From Streptomyces sp. SAI-127 (GTDB taxonomy: Bacteria; Actinomycetota; Actinomycetes; Streptomycetales; Streptomycetaceae): 64,000 nucleotides of DNA. Each line of letters begins with the position of its first letter. Within the stretch, counting starts at the first letter, position 1. The position numbers and the translations under genes are program-made. The DNA lies in the NCBI RefSeq assembly GCF_029894425.1, contig NZ_JARXYJ010000001.1:6902501-6966500 (forward strand), read 5' to 3'. Positions 56,612 through 64,000 of the stretch are shown here, in pieces. The notes below the pieces were generated by a model, which saw nothing but the letters and a program-made list of their open reading frames with translations, was not told the DNA's origin and ran no database searches.

Positions 56612-57538
56612 CTACTGCACCTGCTGGTAGCTCTTGTCCTCGTCGGAGTCGTAGATCAGCTTGCCGCCCTTGTCGTAGCCCTTGATGTGCGGGTTCTTGG
56701 TGACCTGCTGGGTCAGGGTGCCGGAGGCGACGAACCAGCCGTGGTCGAGGACCGCCTCGCTGTCGGCGCCGCCGTAGGAGACGGTCACCTTGGCCACCGT
56801 CGGTTCGACCGTGCCGATGAAGCCCCAGCCGAACGGCAGTTTCCAGTGGCCCTTGTCCAGGAAGGACTGCTGGTAGAGCTTGTTGGCGTTGATGTCGGCC
56901 AGTACGGGCGGGGAGTCCGGCTGCCGGTCGCTGCCGACACTGGTGTTGAGCCCGGAGGCCTCGCCGTCCTTGATGTTGCAGATCAGCCGGGTCTCCTTCG
57001 GCTTCTCCTTCACGGCGACCACGAAGACGCCGTCACCGGGCGCGTTGGAGTCACCGGTGCTGTTGAGCGCCAGGATGATCCGGTACTCGTCGGCCTTGCC
57101 CAGATCCGGGGAGTCGATGCCGCCGCCGTGGGCCACGCGGTCCCGGTCGTACGCGAGGCACTTGTCCAGCCCCTCCACGGCCTGCTCCAGCGTGATCCCG
57201 TCCCGGAGCTGCCCCGCGGTGGCCGGTCCCGCCGGTCCACTGGGCGTGGGGGAGGGGGTGGGGGTAGGAGTGGCTGTCGGTGTGGCGCTCGCGGACGCCG
57301 TGGGTGTCGTCGCCGTGTCGGCCGTCCCCGTGCCCCCGCCGCCCGCCGCGAACGCCCCCACCGGCACCGCGGCCAGGGTCGCCAGGACCGCCCCGGCCAC
57401 CGCCACCCGCCGGCGCCGCTCGACCACGCCCTGGCGGCGGATCTGCGGATACGGCACCGGCGACGGCCGGATCGTGTACGCGTCCTCGGCGAGCAGCTCC
57501 CGCAGTTGCTCCTCGAAGTCCCGCTCCTCTTCGCTCAC
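56612..57538 (-). CDS. Membrane-anchored protein cotranscribed with sigma factor
   Basis: 308 residues: an acidic cytosolic N-terminus (MSEEERDFEEQLRELLAEDAY), one membrane helix (VAVAGAVLATLAAVPVGAFAAG), a Ser/Thr/Pro linker (TPTATPTPTPSPTPSGPAG) and an extracellular domain with few cysteines and VFVVAVKEKPKETRLICNIKDG. This is the layout of an anti-sigma factor or sensor paired with a sigma factor. The start ATG lies in the ATGA overlap with the sigma gene's stop. No recognised zinc-binding anti-sigma motif is present, so its role is inferred from context. Confidence 0.75.
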   Translation of the reverse strand: MSEEERDFEEQLRELLAEDAYTIRPSPVPYPQIRRQGVVERRRRVAVAGAVLATLAAVPVGAFAAGGGGTGTADTATTPTASASATPTATPTPTPSPTPSGPAGPATAGQLRDGITLEQAVEGLDKCLAYDRDRVAHGGGIDSPDLGKADEYRIILALNSTGDSNAPGDGVFVVAVKEKPKETRLICNIKDGEASGLNTSVGSDRQPDSPPVLADINANKLYQQSFLDKGHWKLPFGWGFIGTVEPTVAKVTVSYGGADSEAVLDHGWFVASGTLTQQVTKNPHIKGYDKGGKLIYDSDEDKSYQQVQ

Positions 57539-58062
57539 TTCGTCCCTCCCTGCGGGGCGCGGTCCATGACCTGCGCGAGCCCCGGATACGTACGCAACTT
57601 CGCCAGCCCCTTGGACGCCTGGCTCTTGACCGTGCCCGGGGAGCAGCCGAGCACCTCGGCGACCTCCGCCTCCGACAGGTCCTCCCAGTACCGCATCACG
57701 ACCACCGCCCGTTGCCTGGGCGGCAGTTGGGCCAACGCGCCCAGCAGCACCCCGCGCTCCTCGACCCGCGCCACGGCCTCGTCCCGCCCCGCCCGCTCCG
57801 GCGGCGCGTCGGTCAGCGACTCCTTCACGCGCCGCTTGCGGAAGCGGTCACTGTTGCAGGTGACGAGCATCCGCCGGACGTACGCCTCCGGGTTGTCGCT
57901 GCCCGACACGCGCCGCCAGGAGCGGTACGCCTTCGCCAGCGCCGTCTGCGTCAGGTCCTCGGCGTGATGGGCGTCGCCGGTGAGCAGATAGGCGGTCCGC
58001 ACGAGGTGCGACCATCTGGCTCTGACGAATTCCTGGAACCGGTCCTCTTGTTCGGCCTGCAT
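57535..58062 (-). CDS. SigE-family ECF RNA polymerase sigma factor
   Basis: 175 residues: region 2 (RFQEFVRARWSHLVRTAYLLTGDAHHAEDLTQTALAKAYRSW) and region 4 (LAQLPPRQRAVVVMRYWEDLSEAEVAEVLGCSPGTVKSQASKGLAKLR) with a helix-turn-helix. It belongs to the group commonly annotated as SigE family in actinomycetes. GGGAGGG precedes the ATG at 58062. Cotranscribed and overlapping with the membrane protein downstream, which may sequester it. Confidence 0.94.
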   Translation of the reverse strand: MQAEQEDRFQEFVRARWSHLVRTAYLLTGDAHHAEDLTQTALAKAYRSWRRVSGSDNPEAYVRRMLVTCNSDRFRKRRVKESLTDAPPERAGRDEAVARVEERGVLLGALAQLPPRQRAVVVMRYWEDLSEAEVAEVLGCSPGTVKSQASKGLAKLRTYPGLAQVMDRAPQGGTK

Positions 58063-58143
58063 CAAGCACCCTCCCTCGCCCACCAGACCACGCTCGGGGC
58101 GGATTCGGTTGCCCGGGCGTCGATGACGGGTTCGAATGAGGTC

Positions 58144-58581
58144 ATGAACGGGTGGGACGAACAGGATCCCGGTGTCCTCCGGCTGCCGTCCGGACGCCTG
58201 GTACGGGGCCGGGGCCTGCGGCACACACTGGACCCGGACGCGCCGCGACCGTCGTACGGAATCTATCTGCTCGGCGACAGCCCGCCGGCGGTCCCCTGGG
58301 CCTCCCACTGGCTCCGCTGGCCGGACTTCCGCCTGCCTGCGGACCATGGGGAGGCCCGCGGCGTCCTGATCGACGCCTGGGAACGGTCGGCCGCCGAACG
58401 GGTCGAGATCGCCTGCGGGGGCGGCCGGGGCCGCACCGGAACGGCCCTGGCCTGCCTGGCGGTTCTGGACGGCGTGCCCCCGGAGAGGGCGGTGGCCTAC
58501 GTCCGGGAGCACTACGACCGACGGGCGGTGGAGACGCCGTGGCAGCGCCGGTACGTCAGGCGGTTCCGGCCGGTCGGGTGA
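58144..58581 (+). CDS. Protein-tyrosine-phosphatase-like protein
   Basis: 145 residues with a P-loop phosphatase signature CGGGRGRTGT (C-x5-R-T), reminiscent of dual-specificity phosphatases. The general-acid loop could lie in WPDFRLPADHGEA. The N-terminal half includes PSYGIYLLGDSPPAVPWASHWLRW. The protein is short for a tyrosine phosphatase, so the substrate and even activity are open. Its 3' end overlaps the beta-lactamase gene's 3' end by 26 bp. ATG 58144 is the first sensible start. Confidence 0.78.
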   Translation: MNGWDEQDPGVLRLPSGRLVRGRGLRHTLDPDAPRPSYGIYLLGDSPPAVPWASHWLRWPDFRLPADHGEARGVLIDAWERSAAERVEIACGGGRGRTGTALACLAVLDGVPPERAVAYVREHYDRRAVETPWQRRYVRRFRPVG

Positions 58582-59452
58582 GGGTGGCGGCGACCGCCCG
58601 CGCCGCGTCGGCGACCAGCGCGTCGTCCCGTACGGCGTCCTGCGCGGGCATCGTGGACAGCACGGCCAGGACGATCGGGTCGCCGTCGTCGGTCCAGGCG
58701 ACGCCCACGTCGTTGGCGGTGCCGTAGGAGCCGCTGCCCGTCTTGTCGGCGATCGTCCACGTCTTCGGCAGTCCCGCGTGGAAGCGGTTCACGCTGGTCG
58801 TGTTGTTCAGCAGCCAGTGTGTGAGCAGCTCACGGTCCCGATGGTTCAGCGCGTCGCCGAGGACCAGTCGGCCGTAGGTGCGACCGATGGCGTACGGGCT
58901 CGTCGTGTCCGTGCGCCGCCACGGCTCGGCGGTGTTGAGCTCGGGCTCCCAGCGGTCGAGCCGGGTCACTCCGTCGCCGAGGGAGCGGGCGAAGCGGGTG
59001 ATCGCGGTGGGGCCGCCGAGTTCGCGCAGGAGGAGGTTGCCGGCCGCGTTGTCGCTGAAGGTGATGGCCACCTCGGCGAGCTCGGCGATCGTCATGCCCT
59101 CCGCGAGATGCGCGGCCGTCTGGTCCGAGCCCGGCATCACCAGGTCGTCCTCGGTGTAGTGGATCCGGCGGGCGAGGACCTCGCCGTCGCGGTCCAGGTC
59201 GCGCAGGACGGCGGCGGCCGCGAGGGTCTTGAACAGGGAGCACATCGGGAAGCGCTCGCCGGCGCGGAAGCGCACCGACCGCTTGGTGGCGAGGTGGTGG
59301 GCGAAGACGCCGAGCCGGGCGTCGTACCGCTCTTCCAGCGCGCGCAGACGGGCGGTGACGTCGTCGGCGGCGTACGCGGTCGTGCCGGTCAGGACGGTGG
59401 CTGTGCCGGCGGCCAGGAGGGCGCGGCGGGACAGTTTTCCGGAGCCTAAGAT
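58556..59452 (-). CDS. Class A beta-lactamase with non-canonical start codon
   Basis: 298 residues if read from ATC at 59452. Class A motifs are complete: S72-x-x-K75 in MCSLFK, SDN in FSDNAAGN, E-x-x-LN in WEPELNTAEP, and KTG in DKTGSGS. The signal KLSRRALLAAGTATVLTGTTAYA has a twin-arginine look (SRRALLA), suggesting Tat export. GAAGGAGAG sits at ideal distance from ATC, where no ATG, GTG, TTG or CTG exists. The second codon is TTA, which would need bldA tRNA. A CTG seven codons in is the other option. Confidence 0.88.
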   Translation of the reverse strand: MLGSGKLSRRALLAAGTATVLTGTTAYAADDVTARLRALEERYDARLGVFAHHLATKRSVRFRAGERFPMCSLFKTLAAAAVLRDLDRDGEVLARRIHYTEDDLVMPGSDQTAAHLAEGMTIAELAEVAITFSDNAAGNLLLRELGGPTAITRFARSLGDGVTRLDRWEPELNTAEPWRRTDTTSPYAIGRTYGRLVLGDALNHRDRELLTHWLLNNTTSVNRFHAGLPKTWTIADKTGSGSYGTANDVGVAWTDDGDPIVLAVLSTMPAQDAVRDDALVADAARAVAATLTRPAGTA

Positions 59453-59595
59453 CTTTCTCTCCTTCGCTCGGGTACAGAGGCCGATCTCTTCGGTTCTCTT
59501 CAGTGATCGACGTCGGCGGTCATCCCTTGGTTGCACCTTCGAGGGGAACCGAAGGAGGCGTTCCACGCGCCGGCCCGCCGGTACGGAAAGTGCGC

Positions 59596-61078
59596 TCACT
59601 CGCAGGAGAGGTCCGCGGCCGGCCGCTTGCCCGTGGCCAGGAAGCGGGACACGGTCGCGTCCCCGCACGCGGTGCCGTTGTCGAGGTAGGCGTCGTGGCC
59701 GGTGGAGTCGTTGGTGACCATGACGGCACGCCGGCCGAGCGCCTCGCGGAGCTTGAGGGCACCGCTGAGCGGGGTGGCCACGTCCCGTTCGTTCTGCACC
59801 ATCAGGACGTTGGCGGGACCGCGGTCGGTGACGTGCACCGGCGCCTCCCTCGGCTCCCACGGCCAGGCGGCGCACGGCATCGCGTTCCTCGGCATGCCCC
59901 CGGTCAGCGGGTACTTCGCGCGGCTCTCGGCCACGCCCTCGCGGTAGACCGCCGGGTCGCTCGGCCAGTCGGCGTCGTTGCAGATGGTGGCGGCGGGCGA
60001 CCGCGGTGACGTTCTGCAGGACGGCCTCGGGCGGTCCCGCCGGCGCGGGCGGCACGGTGCCCTGCTGCGCGGCGAGGATCAGCCGGGCCAGGGCCGGGTA
60101 GTCGTCGGGGTCGTAGAAGGAGTCGAGCATCGACTGGCGCAGGACATTGCCGTTGAGCTCCGCCGGGTTGGCGCCCGGCCAGGGGATCGGCTCGCGGTCG
60201 AGGCGGGCGGCGAGCCGCAGGAAGAGCGGGCGCACCCCGGCGGCCGTGTCGGCGAGGCGGTCCGGGTTGCCGGGCGTGGAGGCCCACGTGGCGAACTCCG
60301 GGAAGTTGTCCTCGGCGCCCCGCTCGAACGCGGCGAGCCAGGCGCGTTCCGCGTGGACGGGGTCCGGGTGGTCGTTGCTGTCCAGGACGACGCGGTCGGT
60401 GCGCTGCGGGAACAACTGGAGGTAGGCGGCGCCGACATAGGTGCCGTAGGACACGCCCCACGCGGACACCTTGCGTTCGCCGAGCGCGGCGCGCACGCGG
60501 TCGAGGTCGCGGGCCTCGTTGAGGGTGCTGATGTGCCGGATGAGCTCGCCGCCGTTGCGCGCGCAGGCATCGGCGATGCGTTTCCCCGCGGCCATGGTCG
60601 CGTCGACGGAGCCGTCCGGGGCGGGCCAGGGCAGCAGGGTCGTCCGGGCCAGGTCCCGCTGTTCGAGCCCGCAGTCGACGGCCGTCGAGGGCTCCATCCC
60701 GCGCGGCGCGAACCCGATCAGGTCATAGGCGTCCCGCACGGACTGCGGCAGCTTCTGCCCCTTCTTCGACGGGTCGTTCATGCTGTCACCGCCGGGTCCG
60801 CCGGGGATCAGCAGCAGCGCACCGCGCCGGGCGTCCGGGTTCTCGCTGCGGATACGGGAGACGGCGATCTCGATCTGCGGGCCGTCCGGGTCGGCGTAGT
60901 CCATGGGCACGGAGACGGTCGCGCACCGCTGGCGCGGATCGAGACCGCTGCCCTCGCACTTGGTCCACTTCAGCGCCTGGGTGCCGGAGGAGGCGGAGGC
61001 GGACAGCGGGGTCAGGACACCGAAGACGACGCCCGAGGCGGCGGCGATCAGGGCGAGGCTTTTCGTCATCTGCTTCAT
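59596..61078 (-). pseudogene. TAP-like alpha/beta hydrolase with frameshift
   Basis: A secreted tripeptidyl-aminopeptidase-like hydrolase split by a frameshift. The N-terminal frame (signal KSLALIAAASGVVFGVLTPLSASA; nucleophile Ser in AWGVSYGTYVGA) runs to about 60003. After the GGG at 59995-59997 the other frame continues with ICNDADWP, VQNERDVATPLSG (Asp) and DSTGHDAYLDNG (His), stopping at 59596. Removing one G there would rejoin the frames. The serine is thus severed from Asp and His. It may be a real pseudogene or an assembly error. The upstream frame otherwise reads on into the beta-lactamase. Confidence 0.82.
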
Positions 61079-61283
61079 GGCAGGAGCCTCGCGGATCGAG
61101 CGCCACGACCCCATCCGGTCAACGGCCGGATTCCCAGGGGGGTTTACCCCCGGAAGGCCCTCGGGTCCACACGCCCTTGGGGTGTTCGGCGAATGGCCGA
61201 AGTGGTGGTGGGTGTGTTTGTGCCGGTTCGGTTAGTGTCGAAGCCCCCGACGACGGAGGCGAGGCAGTGGTGGCGGCCAGTGT

Positions 61284-62225
61284 GTGGTGATCGGCGCCGG
61301 GGTCTCGGGGCTCACCACGGCGGTGTGTCTGGCGGAGGCCGGCCTGGACGTCCGGGTGGACACCGAGCGGCTCCCCGGCGCGACGACCTCGGCGGCCGCG
61401 GGCGCGATGTGGGACCCGTATCTGGTCGAGCCGCGCGACCGGGTCGACGTCTGGAGCCGGCGGACTCTGGCGGAGCTGACCGCGCTGAGCACGGACCCGG
61501 ACACCGGAATCCGCCTCATGGAGGGCACGCACGAGTCCCGGATCCCCTGCGAGATGCCGTCCTGGGGCAGCGTGGTCGGCGCGCTCCCGTGCCTGCCGGA
61601 GGACCTCCGGGACGGCTATGTCACCGGCTGGCGCCACCGGGCGCCGCTCGTCGACATGCCCCGCTATCTGGACCATCTCGTACGACGGCTGGAACGAGCC
61701 GGCGGATCCTTGCGCCGTCGCCGCTACGACACCCTCGGCGAGGCGCTCAGGGAGGCGCCGGTGGTCGTCAACTGCGCGGGCGCGGAAGCCCGGTTCCTCG
61801 CGGACGACCCCGCGGTGGACGCGGTGCGGGGGCAGCTCGTCGTGGTCGAGAACCCCGGGATCGGGGCCTTCTTCTGCGACGACACCCCCGGCGCGGACGA
61901 CCTCACCTACATCTACCCGCACGCCGACGCGGTGGTCCTGGGCGGCACGGCCGAGCGGGGGCGCTGGGAGCTGCGGCCCGACGAGGCGGCGACCCGGGAG
62001 ATCGTACGGCGCTGTACCGCCGTGGAGCCGTCGCTCGCCGATGCCCGGGTGATCGGGCAGCGGGTGGGCCTGCGACCGGTCCGCACCGGCGTCCGGCTCG
62101 CGGAGGAGTGGCGGGGCGACCGGCTGCTGGTGCACAACTACGGCCACGGCGGAGCCGGGCTGACCCTGTCCTGGGGCTGCGCCCGCGAGGTCGTGGACCG
62201 CGTCCGGGCCACGCCTACGCCCTGA
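61284..62225 (+). CDS. D-amino-acid oxidase
   Basis: 313 residues: FAD-binding MVIGAGVSGLTTAVCLAEAG, AAAGAMWDPY, and the C-terminal signature HNYGHGGAGLTLSWGCA with the conserved substrate arginine in GLRPVRTGVRL. It oxidises D-amino acids to keto acids, ammonia and H2O2. The start is problematic: GTG 61284 begins inside the first beta strand and has no ribosome site. A good GGAGG (61255-61259) serves GTG 61267, whose frame ends after seven codons; a 2-nt difference in the TGTGTGGTG stretch would join them. Confidence 0.85.
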   Translation: MVIGAGVSGLTTAVCLAEAGLDVRVDTERLPGATTSAAAGAMWDPYLVEPRDRVDVWSRRTLAELTALSTDPDTGIRLMEGTHESRIPCEMPSWGSVVGALPCLPEDLRDGYVTGWRHRAPLVDMPRYLDHLVRRLERAGGSLRRRRYDTLGEALREAPVVVNCAGAEARFLADDPAVDAVRGQLVVVENPGIGAFFCDDTPGADDLTYIYPHADAVVLGGTAERGRWELRPDEAATREIVRRCTAVEPSLADARVIGQRVGLRPVRTGVRLAEEWRGDRLLVHNYGHGGAGLTLSWGCAREVVDRVRATPTP

Positions 62226-62365
62226 CTCTGATCCGCCCACTGCCGCCGCTCCGCGATGTCCGCCTCCGGTGAGGGGATGTCCTGCGGTTCACAGGTATCG
62301 GTCAGCAGGGAGCGCAGACAGGCCAGATCGGCCGGGCGGGCCGCACGGACGGTCCACTCGCGCAT
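62138..62365 (-). CDS. Possible truncated GNAT-like small protein
   Basis: 75 codons from ATG 62365: the N-terminus MREWTVRAARPADLACLRSLL looks like the first strand and helix of a GNAT acetyltransferase, followed by IAERRQWADQ and then low-complexity sequence overlapping the 3' end of the oxidase gene. Third positions are GC-rich in the first part. There is no acetyl-CoA-binding motif. It may be a remnant or a chance frame. Confidence 0.3.
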   Translation of the reverse strand: MREWTVRAARPADLACLRSLLTDTCEPQDIPSPEADIAERRQWADQSQGVGVARTRSTTSRAQPQDRVSPAPPWP

Positions 62366-62488
62366 CGTCTGAAGTCCGCCGCCGCCGATCGGCTCAGGGC
62401 GAGGGACGCCTCCGGCGACAGCGCGGCACCCCGGAGCAGAAATCACGGACACCGACAACCAGGTTCTCGCGTAGGCGAGAATGGGCTC

Positions 62489-62548
62489 ATGAGTCTGTTC
62501 CGCCACGACGGCATCGCGCCGCGCACCCAGTGTGGAGGCGCGCGATGA
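62489..62548 (+). CDS. Micro-ORF coupled to recO (duplicated recO start)
   Basis: A 19-codon frame, [19 protein letters not shown], whose TGA overlaps the recO ATG (ATGA). Its first codons copy those of recO, which begins [13 protein letters not shown]: 23 of 28 bases match between 62489-62516 and 62545-62572. It could act as a translational-coupling leader or be an untranslated relic. Confidence 0.5.
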   Translation: MSLFRHDGIAPRTQCGGAR

Positions 62549-63297
62549 GTCTCTTCCGGGACGACGGGGTCGTGTTGCGGACGCAGAAGCTGGGTGAGGC
62601 GGACCGGATCATCACGCTGCTCACGCGTGGGCACGGGCGGGTACGGGCCGTGGCCAGGGGGGTGCGGCGGACCAAGTCGAAGTTCGGGGCGCGGCTGGAG
62701 CCGTTCTCGCATGTCGACGTGCAGTTCTTCTCGCGGGGGAGCGAGCTGGTGGGGCGCGGGCTGCCGCTGTGCACGCAGAGCGAGACGATCGCTCCCTACG
62801 GTGGCGGGATCGTCTCCGACTACGCCCGGTACACCGCCGGGACGGCCATGCTGGAGACCGCCGAGCGGTTCACCGACCACGAGGGCGAGCCCGCGGTGCA
62901 GCAGTACCTGCTGCTGGTCGGGGCCCTGCGCACCCTAGCGCGGGGCGAGCACGCGCCCCACCTCGTCCTCGACGCCTTCCTCCTCCGCTCCCTCGCCGTC
63001 AACGGCTACGCGCCCAGCTTCAGCGACTGTGCGAAGTGCGGAATGGCCGGGCCGAACCGGTTCTTCTCCGTGGCCGCCGGAGGCTCGGTCTGCGTGGACT
63101 GCCGGGTGCCCGGCAGCGTCGTACCGTCGCCGCAGACCCTGGAACTCCTGGCCGCGCTGCTTACGGGAGACTGGGAGACCGCGGACGCGAGTGAGCCGCG
63201 GTACGTCCGGGAGGGCAGCGGGCTGGTGTCCGCCTACCTGCACTGGCATCTGGAACGCGGGCTCAGATCCCTGCGTTACGTAGAGAAGCAACCCTGA
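62545..63297 (+). CDS. recO: DNA repair protein RecO
   Basis: 250 residues: N-terminal OB fold ([37 protein letters not shown]), a helical region with [14 protein letters not shown], and a zinc-binding CAKCGMAG with VCVDCR (CxxC pairs, about residues 158-181). RecO loads RecA with RecR/RecF in gap repair. ATG 62545 has GGAGG at 62534-62538. uppS follows 19 bp later, as in many actinomycetes. Confidence 0.95.
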   Translation: MSLFRDDGVVLRTQKLGEADRIITLLTRGHGRVRAVARGVRRTKSKFGARLEPFSHVDVQFFSRGSELVGRGLPLCTQSETIAPYGGGIVSDYARYTAGTAMLETAERFTDHEGEPAVQQYLLLVGALRTLARGEHAPHLVLDAFLLRSLAVNGYAPSFSDCAKCGMAGPNRFFSVAAGGSVCVDCRVPGSVVPSPQTLELLAALLTGDWETADASEPRYVREGSGLVSAYLHWHLERGLRSLRYVEKQP

Positions 63298-63316
63298 GAG
63301 GGAGACGAGAACCACC

Positions 63317-64000
63317 ATGGTCGTACGCGGGATCCTCGGTCGTCAGCGCCGTGAGTACAAGGCGCCCGAGCCGCACCCGTCCGGCGCCCGTGCGCCGAAG
63401 CTCCCCGGTGAGCTGATCCCCGAGCATGTGGCGATCGTCATGGACGGGAACGGCCGGTGGGCCAAGGAGCGCGGGCTGCCCAGGACGGAAGGGCACAAGG
63501 TCGGCGCCGAGCGGGTGCTGGACGTGCTCCAGGGCTCGATCGAGATGGGTGTGCGCAACATCTCCCTCTACGCCTTCTCCACCGAGAACTGGAAGCGCTC
63601 GCCCGACGAGGTCCGCTTCCTCATGAACTTCAACCGCGACTTCATCCGCAAGACGCGTGATCAGCTCGACGAGCTCGGCGTCCGGGTGCGCTGGGTGGGG
63701 CGGATGCCCAGGCTGTGGAAGTCCGTCGCCAAGGAGCTCCAGGTCGCCCAGGAGCAGACCGAGGGCAACGACAAACTGACCTTGTACTTCTGCATGAACT
63801 ACGGCGGCCGGGCCGAGATCGCCGATGCCGCGCAGGCCCTCGCCGAGGACGTGAAGGCGGGCCGCCTCGACCCGTCCAAGGTCAACGAGAAGACCCTCGC
63901 GAAGTACCTCTACTACCCCGACATGCCCGACGTGGACCTCTTCCTGCGGCCCAGCGGGGAACAGCGCACCTCCAACTACCTCCTCTGGCAGAGCGCCTAC
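63317..64000 (+). CDS. uppS: Isoprenyl transferase (undecaprenyl diphosphate synthase), 3' end outside window
   Basis: The first 228 codons are present, with no stop in the window. [20 protein letters not shown] carries the catalytic Asp of cis-prenyltransferases, and [14 protein letters not shown] plus [21 protein letters not shown] are the substrate-binding segments. It condenses isopentenyl diphosphate units for the lipid carrier of cell-wall synthesis. AGGGAG precedes the ATG. Cotranscription with recO is likely. Confidence 0.95.
   Translation, partial: MVVRGILGRQRREYKAPEPHPSGARAPKLPGELIPEHVAIVMDGNGRWAKERGLPRTEGHKVGAERVLDVLQGSIEMGVRNISLYAFSTENWKRSPDEVRFLMNFNRDFIRKTRDQLDELGVRVRWVGRMPRLWKSVAKELQVAQEQTEGNDKLTLYFCMNYGGRAEIADAAQALAEDVKAGRLDPSKVNEKTLAKYLYYPDMPDVDLFLRPSGEQRTSNYLLWQSAY

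Noticed and set aside
58556..61114. A single 852-residue hydrolase-beta-lactamase fusion protein
   Set aside because: The middle is a shifted frame of the hydrolase C-terminus; the lactamase has its own ribosome site and signal peptide.

Overview
The window reads as chromosomal DNA of a Streptomyces or a very close actinomycete. It is very GC-rich with GC-saturated third codon positions, many starts are GTG, and genes are often coupled through ATGA or GTGA overlaps. It also carries actinomycete-specific families (MmyB-type XRE regulators, DUF5753/DUF397 pairs, SigE-family sigma factors, a tricorn-type protease). The housekeeping backbone dnaJ2 - rsmE - HIT - rnz - phoH - ybeY - CNNM/CBS - era - leuA - recO - uppS runs left to right, and accessory blocks sit between its members.

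Layout. 1-9.5 kb: the dnaJ 3' end, nitronate monooxygenase, RsmE, a VOC protein, a lipoprotein, tricorn protease, HIT protein, RNase Z and adenine/adenosine deaminase. 9.6-15.5 kb: a transporter, an IclR regulator divergent from a D-glucarate pathway (kdgD-gudD) with a readable promoter and operator, and a PfkB kinase. 15.6-26.1 kb: a PadR-controlled ABC exporter divergent from an alpha-glucoside block (solute-binding protein, GH13, second binding protein, two permeases). 26.2-32.4 kb: a lone FAD-binding domain protein, phoH-ybeY-CNNM-YjbR, a candidate structured RNA, a 40-residue hidden gene and a DUF5753/DUF397 pair. 32.4-39.1 kb: a drug-type MFS pump with its divergent regulator, an 0.8 kb G-rich tandem repeat, a cytidine-deaminase-like pseudoenzyme and a three-gene surface-protein locus resembling WxL/DUF916 systems. 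39.1-44.3 kb: amtB-glnK behind GlnR-like boxes, era, and a regulator/epimerase pair. 44.4-50.5 kb: a GH1-MFS operon, an emfourin-M4 protease pair, and leuA with a leucine leader peptide. 50.5-64 kb: a TerB-like protein, an MMPL transporter, a two-component system, a DHDPS-family lyase, a sigma factor with a membrane partner, a phosphatase, a class A beta-lactamase with a non-canonical start, a frameshifted TAP-like hydrolase, D-amino-acid oxidase, recO and a partial uppS.

The most unusual theme is duplication of gene ends. The 3' ends of dnaJ, era and the TerB-like gene are each copied just downstream. A phrase from the 3' end of the MmyB-type regulator gene recurs in about 150-bp tandem repeats beyond it, and the recO 5' end is copied just upstream as a coupled micro-ORF. 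Other leads are the WxL-like locus with two matching promoters, the nested-stem RNA, and three genes with lesions or odd starts (hydrolase, beta-lactamase, D-amino-acid oxidase). All family calls were made by eye, without database searches.
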